From positions 1-64,000 of the forward strand of contig JBELML010000016.1 in the NCBI GenBank assembly GCA_042095835.1: DNA of 64,000 nucleotides, written 5' to 3'. Below are positions 36,292-46,293 of this stretch, piece by piece. Positions within the stretch are counted from its first letter, which is position 1, and each line of letters opens with the position of its first letter. The stretch is from DATFKA01 sp042095835. GTDB lineage: Bacteria; Bacteroidota; Bacteroidia; Chitinophagales; Saprospiraceae. The notes below the pieces were generated by a model. It saw only the letters and a list, made by a program, of their open reading frames with translations. It was not told the origin of the DNA and made no database searches. A program made the position numbers and the translations under genes.

Positions 36292-37128
36292 ATGAGTGTA
36301 AAAATTTCAGCCGCCGACGTAAAAAAACTGCGTGACATGACTGGCGCAGGTATGATGGACTGTAAAAAAGCCTTAAACGAGGCAGAAGGAGACTTCGATA
36401 AAGCCATCGAAATCCTTCGTAAGAAAGGAGAAAAATTATCTGCAAAACGTGCTGATAGAGCCGCTACTGAAGGTGCTGTTATTGCTTTAGTAAGCGATGA
36501 TAAAACTAAAGGTGTAGTAGTGAAATTGAGCTGTGAGACAGACTTCGTCGCTAAAAACGAAGACTTTATTACACTAGTTACTCAGTTCACTCAGATCGCC
36601 TTAGACAACTTCCCAGCTGATACAGCTGCTCTTTTAGACCTACCTTTCAATGCTGATTTGACTGTAGGTGCTAAAGTGACAGAATATCTAGGTGTAATCG
36701 GTGAAAAAATCGAAATAGCAGCTTACGAGCGTTTAGAGGCAGCTATGGTTGCTCCATATATCCACATGGGTAACAAAGCTGGTGTAATCGTGGGTCTAAG
36801 CAAAGCAGATGATAGCTTCTTCGACGCAGGCCGTGATGTAGCAATGCAAGTTGCTGCTATGCGTCCAGTTGCAGTAGATAAAGATGGTGTAGATCAAACC
36901 ATCATAGAAAAAGAGATCGAAATCGGTATGGAGGTAGCCCGTAACGAAGGCAAGCCAGAAGCAATGCTTGAAAGAATTGCAACAGGTAAATTGAATAAGT
37001 TTTTCAAAGAAAACACCCTGTTGAACCAAGCATTTGTAAAAGACAGCAAACAAAATGTGGCTAGCTACTTGAAATCATTAGACGGTGATCTGACCGTTAC
37101 AGATTTCAAACACGTTACATTAGGTTAA
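36292..37128 (+). CDS. tsf: Elongation factor Ts
   Basis: A 278-residue protein. The N-terminal UBA-like domain and GEF motif read VKKLRDMTGAGMMDCKKALN. The core has LSCETDFVAKNEDF, HMGNKAGVIVGLS and DVAMQVAAMRPVAV. It recycles EF-Tu by releasing GDP. It is followed by a strong terminator at 37138-37169. Confidence 0.98.
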   Translation: MSVKISAADVKKLRDMTGAGMMDCKKALNEAEGDFDKAIEILRKKGEKLSAKRADRAATEGAVIALVSDDKTKGVVVKLSCETDFVAKNEDFITLVTQFTQIALDNFPADTAALLDLPFNADLTVGAKVTEYLGVIGEKIEIAAYERLEAAMVAPYIHMGNKAGVIVGLSKADDSFFDAGRDVAMQVAAMRPVAVDKDGVDQTIIEKEIEIGMEVARNEGKPEAMLERIATGKLNKFFKENTLLNQAFVKDSKQNVASYLKSLDGDLTVTDFKHVTLG

Positions 37129-37137
37129 GAATAAGGG

Positions 37138-37169
37138 AGGCGAATGAATCATTCGCCTTTTTTTTTATA
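37138..37169 (+). terminator. Rho-independent terminator of tsf
   Basis: AGGCGAATGA pairs with TCATTCGCCT around a short loop, followed by nine T. It starts 10 bases after the tsf stop. Confidence 0.85.
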
Positions 37170-37202
37170 CCCTATCATTTCTCAATTTGAAATGATAGGG
37201 TA
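37168..37202. terminator. Second long hairpin, tsf-pyrH gap
   Basis: TACCCTATCATTTC and GAAATGATAGGGTA are perfect 14-bp complementary arms around TCAATTT, followed by TTTTTG. It stands directly after the tsf terminator and 34 bp before pyrH. It may be a bidirectional terminator or an attenuator for pyrH. Confidence 0.6.
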
Positions 37203-37235
37203 TTTTTGTGAGAATCATCAACACAAGCCACCAAT

Positions 37236-37946
37236 ATGTCTTTAAAGTACAAACGAATCCTACTCAAACTAAGCGGAGAATCTCTCATGGGAGACCAGGG
37301 CTTTGGTATTGATCCTAAAATGCTCTCTCATTATGCTGATCAGATTAAAGAACTGATTGCTGAAGGTGTAGAAGTAGCAATCGTCATTGGTGGCGGTAAT
37401 ATCTTCCGTGGTCTACAAGCCGCCGAGTCGGGAATCGAACGGGTACAGGGAGATTATATGGGTATGATGGCTACTGTGATTAACGGTATGGCCCTCCAAA
37501 GTGCCCTCGAAGGGCTTGGTGTGTATACGCGCCTGATCTCCGCTATTGAGATGAAACAAATTGCCGAACCCTACATTCGCCGGCGTGCAATTCGCCATCT
37601 CGAAAAAGGCCGCGTGGTTATCTTTTCTGCTGGTACAGGTAGTCCCTACTTTACAACCGACTCCGCAGCAGCGCTTCGCGCCAACGAAATCAGCGCAGAT
37701 GTAATCCTCAAAGGAACACGGGTCGATGGCATCTACACTGCCGATCCAGAAAAAGATCCTAATGCCGTCAAACTTGACGAAGTCACTTTTGCAAAAGTTA
37801 TCAGTGAAGGGCTTAGTGTGATGGATATGACAGCCTTCACCCTTTGCCAAGAAAACAATCTCCCGATCATTGTCTTCAATATCAATACCCGTAAAAACCT
37901 CAAACGTATCGTTATGGGCGAAGCAATTGGGACTTTGGTATCTTAA
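37236..37946 (+). CDS. pyrH: UMP kinase
   Basis: A 236-residue amino-acid-kinase-fold protein: YKRILLKLSGESLMGDQGFG, VAIVIGGGNIFRGLQ, GDYMGMMATVINGMALQSAL, and GTGSPYFTTDSAAALRANEI near the UMP site, then DVILKGTRVDGIYTADPEKD. It phosphorylates UMP to UDP. The tsf-pyrH order is common, but the two hairpins here suggest separate transcripts. Confidence 0.97.
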   Translation: MSLKYKRILLKLSGESLMGDQGFGIDPKMLSHYADQIKELIAEGVEVAIVIGGGNIFRGLQAAESGIERVQGDYMGMMATVINGMALQSALEGLGVYTRLISAIEMKQIAEPYIRRRAIRHLEKGRVVIFSAGTGSPYFTTDSAAALRANEISADVILKGTRVDGIYTADPEKDPNAVKLDEVTFAKVISEGLSVMDMTAFTLCQENNLPIIVFNINTRKNLKRIVMGEAIGTLVS

Positions 37947-38086
37947 ACAAAATGTTAAGGCGAATTTAAAGTCTTATTCTTTTCTTAAAGACAAGACGAA
38001 AGATAGCAGCTCTTTAGGCTTCTCCGTAATTTCATCATTGGACGCTATTCTCTAAATCTCTTGTATCTTAGTAATAAAAACTAGTG

Positions 38087-39724
38087 ATGATGAATCGCCT
38101 TTTGCTGCTATATCTTTTTTTAGCATTGCCTTTTATACCACACGCTCAACCAAACCAATATGACTCTGGCGGACCACTTATGCCTGAGCAAGCAGCCTAT
38201 GATGTCCTTTTTTATCACATGGATCTAGAGATCCTACCAGATACTAAAAGTATTGAAGGTAGCATTGACATAAGAGCAAAAGTCGTCCAACCCATGAATA
38301 GGCTAGTCTTGGATTTGGACGCTGCCCTACAAATCAGTCAAATCACCGAAGAAGGACAAAGCCTTTCTTTCCAGCACCAAGATGGAAAAATCTGGATTCA
38401 TCTAGACCGGACTAGACAAAGTGGCGAAATCATCGAAGTTGCGGTAAGTTACGCAGGACAACCAAGAGTTGCTCCTAATCCACCTTGGGAAGGTGGCTTC
38501 ACTTGGGCAAAAACGAAAAGTGGCGCACATTGGATTGCTACTAGTTGCCAAACTCAAGGCGCTGACCTCTGGTGGCCCAATAAAGACCACGTGTCTGACG
38601 AGCCAGATAGTATGTCCCTTTCCATCACTGTACCCGCAGACCTTTACGTCGCCACCAATGGCCAACTCAAAAGCATCCTAGATGAAGGCAGCGATAAAAA
38701 GACCTACAATTGGTACATTTCTACTCCCATCAACAATTACAACGTAGCACTCAATATTGCCCCCTACGAAGTCATCGAAGACGAACTGACGAGTGTAAGT
38801 GGGGAGCCTTTCCCTGTTCTTTTTTATGTACTACCTGAGGACCTTTCCAAAGGCAAAAAGCTAATGGTCGAAATCAAGGAGCATCTTGAATTTTATGAGA
38901 AATACCTTGGCCCTTATCCTTTCAGAAGAGATAAATATGGGGTGGTACAAACCCCGCATCTGGGTATGGAGCACCAAACTATCATTGCCTATGGTGCCAA
39001 CTTCAATAATGGATCAATGACGGGAGGTAAAGATTGGGGCTTTGATGCTTTACATCACCATGAGTTGGGGCATGAGTGGTGGGGCAACCTAGTTACCAAT
39101 TTCGACTGGCGTGATATGTGGATACACGAGGGCTTTTGCTCCTATATGCAGGCGCTATATATGGAGGAACTGCAAGGTGCTAAAGGTTATCATAATTACA
39201 TGAATAATATGCGGCGCTTCCCCAATACACAAGCAGTCAGCCCAAGAGAAGCTACCTCAGCACGGACTATTTATCGGGCGCCCATCTACACCAAAGGAGC
39301 GTGGGTACTACATAATTTACGTTACCTCATAGGCAAGGAAAATCTACTGCTCGCACTCCGCAGGATGTGTTACCCCTCTCCTATGCTAGAGTCTGTAAAA
39401 GATGGTAGCCACTGTCGATTTGTAACAACGGACGATTTCAAGTTGATTTGCGAGGAGATATCTGGGCAAGACCTCGACTGGTTTTTTGAACTGTATCTCC
39501 GGCAAGCCAAATTACCCAACCTAATTTCAAGAGTAGGAGATGGCAAGATCAGTTTGCGCTGGGAAACCCCAGATGATATGCCTTTCAACATGCCTGTAGA
39601 TGTACGTATAGGAGAGGAGACAAAACGAGTCATGGTTGATCAGACAGGGATAGAAGTGCCTTTTAAACTAGGCCAAAAGCCCGAGGTCGACCCCGATAAA
39701 TGGATATTAATGAATGTTAAGTAA
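38087..39724 (+). CDS. M1-family metallopeptidase (aminopeptidase N-like), secreted
   Basis: About 545 residues; GTG at 38084 and ATGs at 38087 and 38090 are alternative starts. Signal peptide MNRLLLLYLFLALPFIPHAQ. The catalytic domain has GMEHQ (GxMEN-like exopeptidase motif) and HELGHEWWGNLVTNFDWRDM, then the distal Glu in WIHEGF: the complete HExxH-18-E zinc site near residue 325. It lacks the long helical C-terminal domain of PepN, so it resembles short M1 enzymes. It should cleave peptides at the periplasm or surface. Its TAA stop falls inside the AGTAAC of repeat R1-D. Confidence 0.93.
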   Translation: MMNRLLLLYLFLALPFIPHAQPNQYDSGGPLMPEQAAYDVLFYHMDLEILPDTKSIEGSIDIRAKVVQPMNRLVLDLDAALQISQITEEGQSLSFQHQDGKIWIHLDRTRQSGEIIEVAVSYAGQPRVAPNPPWEGGFTWAKTKSGAHWIATSCQTQGADLWWPNKDHVSDEPDSMSLSITVPADLYVATNGQLKSILDEGSDKKTYNWYISTPINNYNVALNIAPYEVIEDELTSVSGEPFPVLFYVLPEDLSKGKKLMVEIKEHLEFYEKYLGPYPFRRDKYGVVQTPHLGMEHQTIIAYGANFNNGSMTGGKDWGFDALHHHELGHEWWGNLVTNFDWRDMWIHEGFCSYMQALYMEELQGAKGYHNYMNNMRRFPNTQAVSPREATSARTIYRAPIYTKGAWVLHNLRYLIGKENLLLALRRMCYPSPMLESVKDGSHCRFVTTDDFKLICEEISGQDLDWFFELYLRQAKLPNLISRVGDGKISLRWETPDDMPFNMPVDVRIGEETKRVMVDQTGIEVPFKLGQKPEVDPDKWILMNVK

Positions 39725-39909
39725 CAGTCGAAAAATAAGTATCGTATTTTGATCGAGAAGATTTTAATTCAAGGCAAGGCATAAAAAGTAGATGATTCCT
39801 AGCATCATCGAGGCTTTATAACCTGCCTGCGCAGAAACTTCGGCAGGCAGGCGATGTATTGGATTAAAAGATTCCATTAAAACCGATAAGTTATTATTGG
39901 AGTGTTACT
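39720..39909. repeat. R1 repeat, copy D (190 bp, nested hairpin)
   Basis: It starts AGTAACAGTCGAAAAATAAG and ends in GTTACT. The central stem has changed to GATGAT...ATCATC, still able to pair. The CCTGCCTGC...GCAGGCAGG palindrome (39822-39851) is present as in copy A. It overlaps the M1-peptidase stop and ends 16 bp before the next start codon. Confidence 0.85.
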
Positions 39910-39925
39910 AATATAAACCCAAGTA

Positions 39926-41467
39926 ATGATGATCAGAATTTTGCTTATACTAGTCTTTGCTTGCTTACAGTTGAGTACTGCACAAGCCCAACGCAGGGCT
40001 CCACAAAACCAAACACCTACCGAACTAGAGACGCTGGTATCTCTAGATAGCAATCGCTTTGCGATGGTATTACTGAACAAAGCTAATCCACCCACCACTC
40101 TAGGTATACGCTTGATCAACCAGGAGGAAGATATTGTCGCGGAGAAAACCCTGGATCTTACCAGACAAGGGCTACTTACCCAGTTTGAGGGTGCTTTTGA
40201 GTGGCAGGGCGACCTCATTGTTCTGACCTCTATGTTCTATCCTGGGCCTAAAAGAAATCACCTCATTTTTCAGCGATTTAGTATCCCTAGTCTAGAAGAG
40301 CAGACCATTAAAATCTTAGATGAAGCTTATTCGCCACAGCAATACCGTATACCCTTTGGATTTAACACCTCCGCCAATGACGATTACTTCTTCTCTTATA
40401 GCTGGACCTACACCATTCCAGATGATCCTGCCAAATTGAGTGTGAAAGTTTTTGATCGAAATATGGAGGAAGTTTGGACACAACGCTACCTCTTGCCCTT
40501 CAAGAATGAAACCTTCTACATCTACGATTGTGCAATCAACAACGAAGGAACAGCCTTTATTTTTTGTGAAAACTATAATGGAAAACCTGGAAAATACATC
40601 GACGAAGCCAAGGTCGAGCACTTTATCTTAGCAGGAAAAGCCAACCAAGAAAACCTCATTGAGTACAAATTAAGTGTAGCCGATGAAGTCCTGATTGGAT
40701 TACAAAGTCGATTAGATAGTAGCGGAACTATCGTGGGAGCCGCATTCACTAGAGATGATAAAAAGAAAACACTGATAGATGGTGTCTACGTTTTCAATAT
40801 TCCTCCTGATGGAAAAAGCATCCAACGTTCGACTATACCACTCGACAACGATATGTATAAAGCTGCTTATCCGTACGGAGAAAAGGAATCCGCTTTTAGT
40901 ATGAATAAGCACAAACTCTCGACCAGTTTCTTGATGGATCATGTCTATCTCGAGGAAGATGGCTCTATGGTCCTAGTAGGAGAATATAGACGAGAGAACC
41001 CCAACTATTACGATATAGAGTTTAATGACATCTTAGTACTAAAAGTAAAACCCAATAGAAATAGCTTTGAATGGGTCAAACGCGTACCCAAACGCCAAAC
41101 GGGCATGCAGGGAGCGTGGGGTGTTTACAGCTATCAAGCCTTCAAGAAAAAGGGGAATTATTTTTTCCTCTTCAATGACAACTTAGAAAACAAACCGGAT
41201 GAAGATGGAAAGATCAGAAATTTGCAAACCTATGAAGGCACTCAATCTGCCATCCTTTTGATGCAAGTCACCAGTGAAGGAGACCTCTTTAGAAACGACC
41301 TCACCAGTATTGCTCGCGCCCAAAAAATAGCAGCAATCATGCCTCAAAGAGCCTGGGAAATCAGCAACAAAACCAGAGTTGTTCTTTATGGCGAACGCCC
41401 CTTGAGTAGATCGGGAGATGTTGCAGGTTTGTTATTCTATTTTGGTTGGGGACCTGATTTGAAATGA
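39926..41467 (+). CDS. Secreted hypothetical protein
   Basis: A 513-residue protein with signal peptide MMIRILLILVFACLQLSTAQ-AQ. The mature part is beta-rich with repeated blade-like segments (SLDSNRFAMVLLNKA, DDYFFSYSWTYTIPDDP, DRNMEEVWTQRYLLPFKNET, GTAFIFCENYNGKPG), suggesting a propeller. No catalytic motif or T9SS sorting domain is seen. It starts right after R1-D, so the repeat lies in its promoter or leader region. I do not recognise a family. Confidence 0.72.
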   Translation: MMIRILLILVFACLQLSTAQAQRRAPQNQTPTELETLVSLDSNRFAMVLLNKANPPTTLGIRLINQEEDIVAEKTLDLTRQGLLTQFEGAFEWQGDLIVLTSMFYPGPKRNHLIFQRFSIPSLEEQTIKILDEAYSPQQYRIPFGFNTSANDDYFFSYSWTYTIPDDPAKLSVKVFDRNMEEVWTQRYLLPFKNETFYIYDCAINNEGTAFIFCENYNGKPGKYIDEAKVEHFILAGKANQENLIEYKLSVADEVLIGLQSRLDSSGTIVGAAFTRDDKKKTLIDGVYVFNIPPDGKSIQRSTIPLDNDMYKAAYPYGEKESAFSMNKHKLSTSFLMDHVYLEEDGSMVLVGEYRRENPNYYDIEFNDILVLKVKPNRNSFEWVKRVPKRQTGMQGAWGVYSYQAFKKKGNYFFLFNDNLENKPDEDGKIRNLQTYEGTQSAILLMQVTSEGDLFRNDLTSIARAQKIAAIMPQRAWEISNKTRVVLYGERPLSRSGDVAGLLFYFGWGPDLK

Positions 41468-41558
41468 CCGCCTTATTGGGACAAACATTCGCTCATTTCA
41501 CAATATCTTCCTATATTAAACCTCTATTTTTGAAATCAACATTTACAAAGAATAACGT

Positions 41559-42611
41559 ATGAAAACCATCAAAGGACCTGCTATATTCTTAGCACAATTT
41601 ATGGGTGATGAGCCCCCTTTTAACTCTCTGGATAGCATTTGTCAATACATGGCTGGCCTTGGCTATAAAGGCGTGCAAATTCCAACCTGGGATAGTCGAT
41701 TAATTGACCTCAAAACAGCTGCTGAGTCAAAGACCTATTGTGATGAACTCAAGGGCAAAGTAGCCTCTTATGGCTTAGAAATTACCGAATTAGCCTCTCA
41801 TCTACAAGGACAATTGGTGGCGGTGCACCCCGCTTATGATGAAATGTTCGATGGTTTTGCACCAGAGGAAGTGCGAGGCAATAAAAAAGCCCGTACCGAG
41901 TGGGGCGTACAACAAGTGATCTGGACAGGACAAGCCAGCGCCAACTTAGGCTTGACGGCTAGTCCAACATTTTCAGGTGCCTTGCTTTGGCCTTTCTTAT
42001 ACCCTTGGCCGCAGCGTACACCTGGTTTAGTTGAGACTGGTTTCAAGGAGCTAGCTGCTAGATGGAAGCCCATCTTAGATGCCTATGATGAGGTGGGCGT
42101 TGATGCTTGCTATGAGTTGCATCCTGGAGAGGACTTACACGATGGTGCTACCTTCGAGATGTTCGTAGATTACTTAGACGGGCATTCGAGAGCTTGCATC
42201 AACTATGATCCTAGTCACTTCGTATTGCAGGGCATGGATTATTTAGCTTTTATCGACCTCTACCATGAGCGTATTAAGGCTTTCCATGTGAAAGATGCAG
42301 AGTTCAATCCTGATGGTCGCCAGGGTGTCTATAGTGCCTATCAATCTTGGACTAATCGCGCAGGGCGTTTCCGTTCTTTAGGAGATGGCCAGGTAGATTT
42401 CAAGGGCATTTTTAGCAAACTATCGCAATACGACTACGATAGTTGGGCGGTACTAGAGTGGGAATGCTGTATCAAATCTCCCGAACAAGGCGCTAAAGAA
42501 GGCGCTCCTTTCATCGAAAACCACATCATTGAGGTGACTGAGAAAGCATTTGATGACTTCGCTTCTGGAGGAACAGATGAGGAGATGAATAAACGCATCC
42601 TTGGCTTGTAA
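41559..42611 (+). CDS. Sugar phosphate isomerase/epimerase (AP endonuclease 2 fold)
   Basis: A 350-residue TIM-barrel protein. Features: GPAIFLAQFMGDEPPFNSLD, VGVDACYELHPGEDLHDG, CINYDPSHFVLQGMDYLAFI, RIKAFHVKDAEFNPDGRQGV and DYDSWAVLEWECC. The Glu, Asp-x-x-H, His-x-K-D and late Glu form the usual metal site of IolE/xylose-isomerase-like enzymes. The substrate cannot be assigned. It has no signal peptide and is likely monocistronic. A bidirectional hairpin separates it from the convergent SOD gene. Confidence 0.9.
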   Translation: MKTIKGPAIFLAQFMGDEPPFNSLDSICQYMAGLGYKGVQIPTWDSRLIDLKTAAESKTYCDELKGKVASYGLEITELASHLQGQLVAVHPAYDEMFDGFAPEEVRGNKKARTEWGVQQVIWTGQASANLGLTASPTFSGALLWPFLYPWPQRTPGLVETGFKELAARWKPILDAYDEVGVDACYELHPGEDLHDGATFEMFVDYLDGHSRACINYDPSHFVLQGMDYLAFIDLYHERIKAFHVKDAEFNPDGRQGVYSAYQSWTNRAGRFRSLGDGQVDFKGIFSKLSQYDYDSWAVLEWECCIKSPEQGAKEGAPFIENHIIEVTEKAFDDFASGGTDEEMNKRILGL

Positions 42612-42665
42612 TCCTTGATTTCGGACTCGTAGTCGATAACAAAACAAGCCATTATTAAAATACAA

Positions 42666-42699
42666 AGAGGCTTAAGTAAAACCTATTACTTAAGCCTCT
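42666..42699. terminator. Bidirectional terminator between isomerase and SOD
   Basis: AGAGGCTTAAGTAA pairs perfectly with TTACTTAAGCCTCT. On the plus strand CTCTTTT follows, and on the minus strand TTTGTATTTT. It serves two convergent genes. Confidence 0.75.
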
Positions 42700-42739
42700 C
42701 TCTTTTAGAAATCACCTTGTTCAAGGCTACTTTCTAAAA

Positions 42740-43348
42740 TTACTTCGCTGCTGAAAAGCGCGCAGCTACCGCAGTCCAATCAATTACATTAAAGAAAGCC
42801 TGCACATAGTCAGGACGACGATTTTGGTAATTGAGGTAGTAGGCATGCTCCCATACATCCACGCCTAAAATTGGAGTTCCTTTGTGATCTGCTACGTCCA
42901 TCAATGGATTATCTTGGTTGGCAGTAGAACTGACAAACAATTTTCCATCTGCTCCGACAGACAACCAAGCCCAGCCAGAACCGAAACGCGTACCAGCCGC
43001 AGCAGCAAATTTTGCTTTGAACTCCTCAAAAGAGCCAAAAGCTTCATTGATAGCATCTGCTAAAGCGCCAGTAGGTTCACCACCTCCATTAGGAGACATC
43101 ACCGACCAGAAAAGTGCGTGGTTATAAAATCCGCCTCCATTATTACGTACACCTGTAGATGCACCAGAAACATTAGCGAGAATATCTTCGATTGATTTTC
43201 CTTCCAAATCGGTACCTTCGATAGCTGCATTCAATTTCTTGGTGTAGCCAGCGTGGTGTTTCCCGTGGTGAATCTCCATGGTGCGCGCATCGATATTAGG
43301 CTCTAGAGCATCAAATGCGTAGGGTAGTTCTGGAAGTTGAAATGCCAT
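42740..43348 (-). CDS. Fe/Mn superoxide dismutase
   Basis: A 202-residue protein. It has the metal ligands in NIDARTMEIHHGKHHAGYTK (His27 region), NNGGGFYNHALFW (second His), and DVWEHAYYLNYQNRRPDYV (Asp and His). GSGWAWLSV precedes the second half. It removes superoxide in the cytoplasm. Iron versus manganese use cannot be settled by eye. It is monocistronic. Confidence 0.97.
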   Translation of the reverse strand: MAFQLPELPYAFDALEPNIDARTMEIHHGKHHAGYTKKLNAAIEGTDLEGKSIEDILANVSGASTGVRNNGGGFYNHALFWSVMSPNGGGEPTGALADAINEAFGSFEEFKAKFAAAAGTRFGSGWAWLSVGADGKLFVSSTANQDNPLMDVADHKGTPILGVDVWEHAYYLNYQNRRPDYVQAFFNVIDWTAVAARFSAAK

Positions 43349-43512
43349 AGTTTATTTCGTTTAGTTTGTTGAGAAATTAATTCGTTCATTTAACGCAGTC
43401 AAACTTAATAAGTTTACCTGAGTTGAGTGATTAATAGCAAATATCATTGGTCTGATATTCGGTTAAATCCTATTTTTGCGAATAATACTAAAAAAAACCA
43501 AACACAAGAATT

Positions 43513-44895
43513 ATGGCATTCAGAAAAGAGAAGGATAGTATTGGATATATTGATGTACCCGTAGAAAAATATTGGGCTGCCCAAACGCAACGGTCCTCCC
43601 AAAATTTCAAAATTGGTGGACATACCATGCCCCATGAGGTCATCTACGCCTACGCCATCCTGAAAAAAGCAGCTGCCATGACGAATCTAGAAGCGGGAGT
43701 CTTAGCAGAAGAAAAGGCGGTCTTAATCACTAGAGTTTGCGATGAAATTCTTGCTGGTCAACTAGATGATCAATTCCCACTTGTCGTTTGGCAAACGGGG
43801 AGCGGTACTCAAACCAATATGAATGTCAATGAGGTCGTAGCGAACCGCGGACATGTCTTGCAAGGAGGAGCTTTAACAGATGCCCAGAAAGTCTTGCATC
43901 CCAACGATGATGTCAACAAGTCGCAGTCCTCCAACGACACCTTCCCGACGGCTATGCACATCTCTGCTTATCAGATCTTAGTCAACCGCACCATTCCAGC
44001 GCTGGAATCTTTGAAAGCGACCATCGAAGAGAAAGCAGAAGCCTATAAAGATGTCGTAAAAATAGGTCGTACCCATTTTATGGATGCTACCCCAGTTACC
44101 GTAGGGCAAGAACTATCAGGTTACGCCTCTCAAATAGACCATGGCATTCGGGCCATCAAGCACAGCATGCCCCACCTTGCTGAATTAGCACTTGGTGGCA
44201 CAGCAGTAGGTACAGGATTAAACACTCCGCCTAAGTATGCTGAAAATGTAGCTGCAAAAATTGCGGCCTTGACAGGTCTTCCTTTTGTGAGTGCGGAAAA
44301 CAAATTCGAAGCACTTGCGGCCCATGATGCCATCGTAGAGGCACATGGCGCTCTCAAGACAGTCGCTTGTTCATTGATGAAAATTGGTAATGATATTCGG
44401 ATGTTGGCTTCGGGCCCACGATCTGGAATTGGAGAATTGATCATCCCAGCCAACGAGCCAGGTTCTTCGATTATGCCTGGAAAAGTCAATCCTACGCAAT
44501 CCGAAGCTCTAACGATGGCTATGGCACAAGTAGTTGGAAATGACGTTGCCGTAAACATAGGCGGTATGACTGGTCACTTCGAACTGAATGTCTTCAAACC
44601 GATGATGATTTTCAACTTTTTGACTTCTGCTGGTTTGATCGCTGATGCTTGTAATAGCTTCAATGAAAACTGTGCTAAAGGTATCGAGCCTAACTATAAT
44701 CGCATCAAAGAACATTTGAACAATTCCTTGATGCTGGTTACGGCACTAAACACAAAGATTGGCTATGATAACGCTGCCAACATTGCCAAAAAAGCTTACA
44801 AAGAAGATAAAACTTTAAAGGAAGCTGCCATCGAATTGGGACTTTTGACCGAGGAGCAGTTTGCAGAATGGGTGAGGCCGGAGGATATGATTTGA
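43513..44895 (+). CDS. fumC: Class II fumarate hydratase
   Basis: A 460-residue protein. It has the fumarase/aspartase signature PGSSIMPGKVNPTQSEA, plus GSGTQTNMNVNEVVANR, SSNDTFPTAMHISAY and KIGRTHFMDATPVTVGQE. It interconverts fumarate and malate in the TCA cycle without an Fe-S centre. A long hairpin follows at 44916-44955. Confidence 0.97.
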   Translation: MAFRKEKDSIGYIDVPVEKYWAAQTQRSSQNFKIGGHTMPHEVIYAYAILKKAAAMTNLEAGVLAEEKAVLITRVCDEILAGQLDDQFPLVVWQTGSGTQTNMNVNEVVANRGHVLQGGALTDAQKVLHPNDDVNKSQSSNDTFPTAMHISAYQILVNRTIPALESLKATIEEKAEAYKDVVKIGRTHFMDATPVTVGQELSGYASQIDHGIRAIKHSMPHLAELALGGTAVGTGLNTPPKYAENVAAKIAALTGLPFVSAENKFEALAAHDAIVEAHGALKTVACSLMKIGNDIRMLASGPRSGIGELIIPANEPGSSIMPGKVNPTQSEALTMAMAQVVGNDVAVNIGGMTGHFELNVFKPMMIFNFLTSAGLIADACNSFNENCAKGIEPNYNRIKEHLNNSLMLVTALNTKIGYDNAANIAKKAYKEDKTLKEAAIELGLLTEEQFAEWVRPEDMI

Positions 44896-44915
44896 TGCAA
44901 AGCTAATACGAAATG

Positions 44916-44955
44916 AATACGTTGACCAGACTTGAGAAAGTCTAGTCAACGTATT
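44916..44955 (+). terminator. Hairpin after fumC
   Basis: AATACGTTGACCAGACTT is nearly the exact complement of AAAGTCTAGTCAACGTATT across a short loop (18-19 bp stem). No U-run follows, only TAACTG, so it may be a transcript stabiliser or weak terminator. Confidence 0.6.
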
Positions 44956-45012
44956 TAACTGATAGTTGTAGAAAGGTTATACAAGAGGTCCTGTAGTGGA
45001 CGTATTTTCTGA

Positions 45013-46110
45013 CATTTTGGGGTCTGGCCCATAGGCATTAGCTCCTCGCTCTCCTTCCATCAAAGCCAACCCATTTTTTTCGGTTTGCTCAACATTGCAC
45101 TTGGCGTTTTTATTCTTTGGTATTTTGCGAGCCAGCTAAAAGGGCAAACGCTCAATCGTATGTTTGGCGTTGCTATAGTTACTTTTCTAGCTTTCAGCGC
45201 TTTGCTTTTTCAAGCTCAACCCATTCTTGACCGATGGGATAACAAAGCCTATCCGCATCGCGTGGTCTTCTCCAAACAGACGCCTTATCAGAAAATTGCA
45301 CTTACCAAAAATAAAGAGGAAGTTCGTTTATACATCAATCGCATCATACAGTTTTCATCGGTCGATGAGTATCGTTACCACGAAAGTCTAGCCCTTATTC
45401 CACTACAGCTGGTCCGTCATTGCGAAAGCGTTTTGGTCTTGGGCGGAGGAGAGGGTTTGCTGGTCAGAGAGCTGCTTAAGGACGAGCGAATTAAAAAAAT
45501 AAAGGTGATCGATCTCGATCCAAGCATCTTTGAATTAGCAAGAACCAATCCATATGTAAAGCAAATCAATCAAGGAGCATTGGATGATCCGAGGGTGGAA
45601 ACCATTGCTATGGATGCAGGCCTTTTCTTACAGGAAACGGAGGAATACTATGATCTCATTATTGCGGATCTGCCGGACCCCTCCAATGAAGCAGTAGCTC
45701 GCTTGTATTCTACTCGCTTTTTTAATATTGTCAAAGATCGCCTAAGTGCCGATGGTTTATTTGCGACGCAGGCCACTAGTCCATTTCATACTCGCAAAGC
45801 TTTTTGGTGTATTGCCGAAACCATCAAAGCATGCGGCTACCAATGGATACAACCCTATCACACCTATGTTCCGAGTTTTGGCGATTGGGGGTTTGTGGTT
45901 GCTGGCAAACGTACAAGAGCATTCCTGCCCTACCAAAATCAACTACCAAGTCAATATTTAGAACCTACTATAGTGGCCCAGATGACACATTTCGCTAAAG
46001 ATGCTGACCAACCTCAGGGACTTGTACCGAACCGCATTGATCGACCTAGTTTATTGGATTATTACCTGGAAGATTGGGGAAAATGGAGTAAGGAAGCGAA
46101 TAAAAAGTAG
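45013..46110 (+). pseudogene. 5'-truncated membrane-type spermidine synthase
   Basis: The catalytic domain is intact: VLVLGGGEGLLVRELLKDER binds the aminopropyl donor, and DLIIADLPDPSNEAVARLYS carries the key Asp. It ends GDWGFVVAGK plus a tail. Upstream, the frame stays open to 45013 and reads as the last membrane helix of the long spermidine synthases (FFGLLNIALGVFILWYF), with no ATG. The first in-frame alternative start is TTG at 45085. The other six or so N-terminal helices are missing, and there is no room for them before fumC. Either a soluble-like short product is still made, or this is a decaying gene. Confidence 0.7.
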
Positions 46111-46293
46111 ACCAAAACCAAGGAAACCTGAATCAATTATCTTACCCGATGTACATACATCTAGTTCGATAATCCATCCAGGTCTTTCCTGTTGGTTTTT
46201 CGATGATCAATTTGTTTTGATCTTTTCGGGAGGAAAAATTCTTGTTACAAAGCTCTTTTTGGTTTTCTCTAAGAAAATTCAACCTAATTCTAA

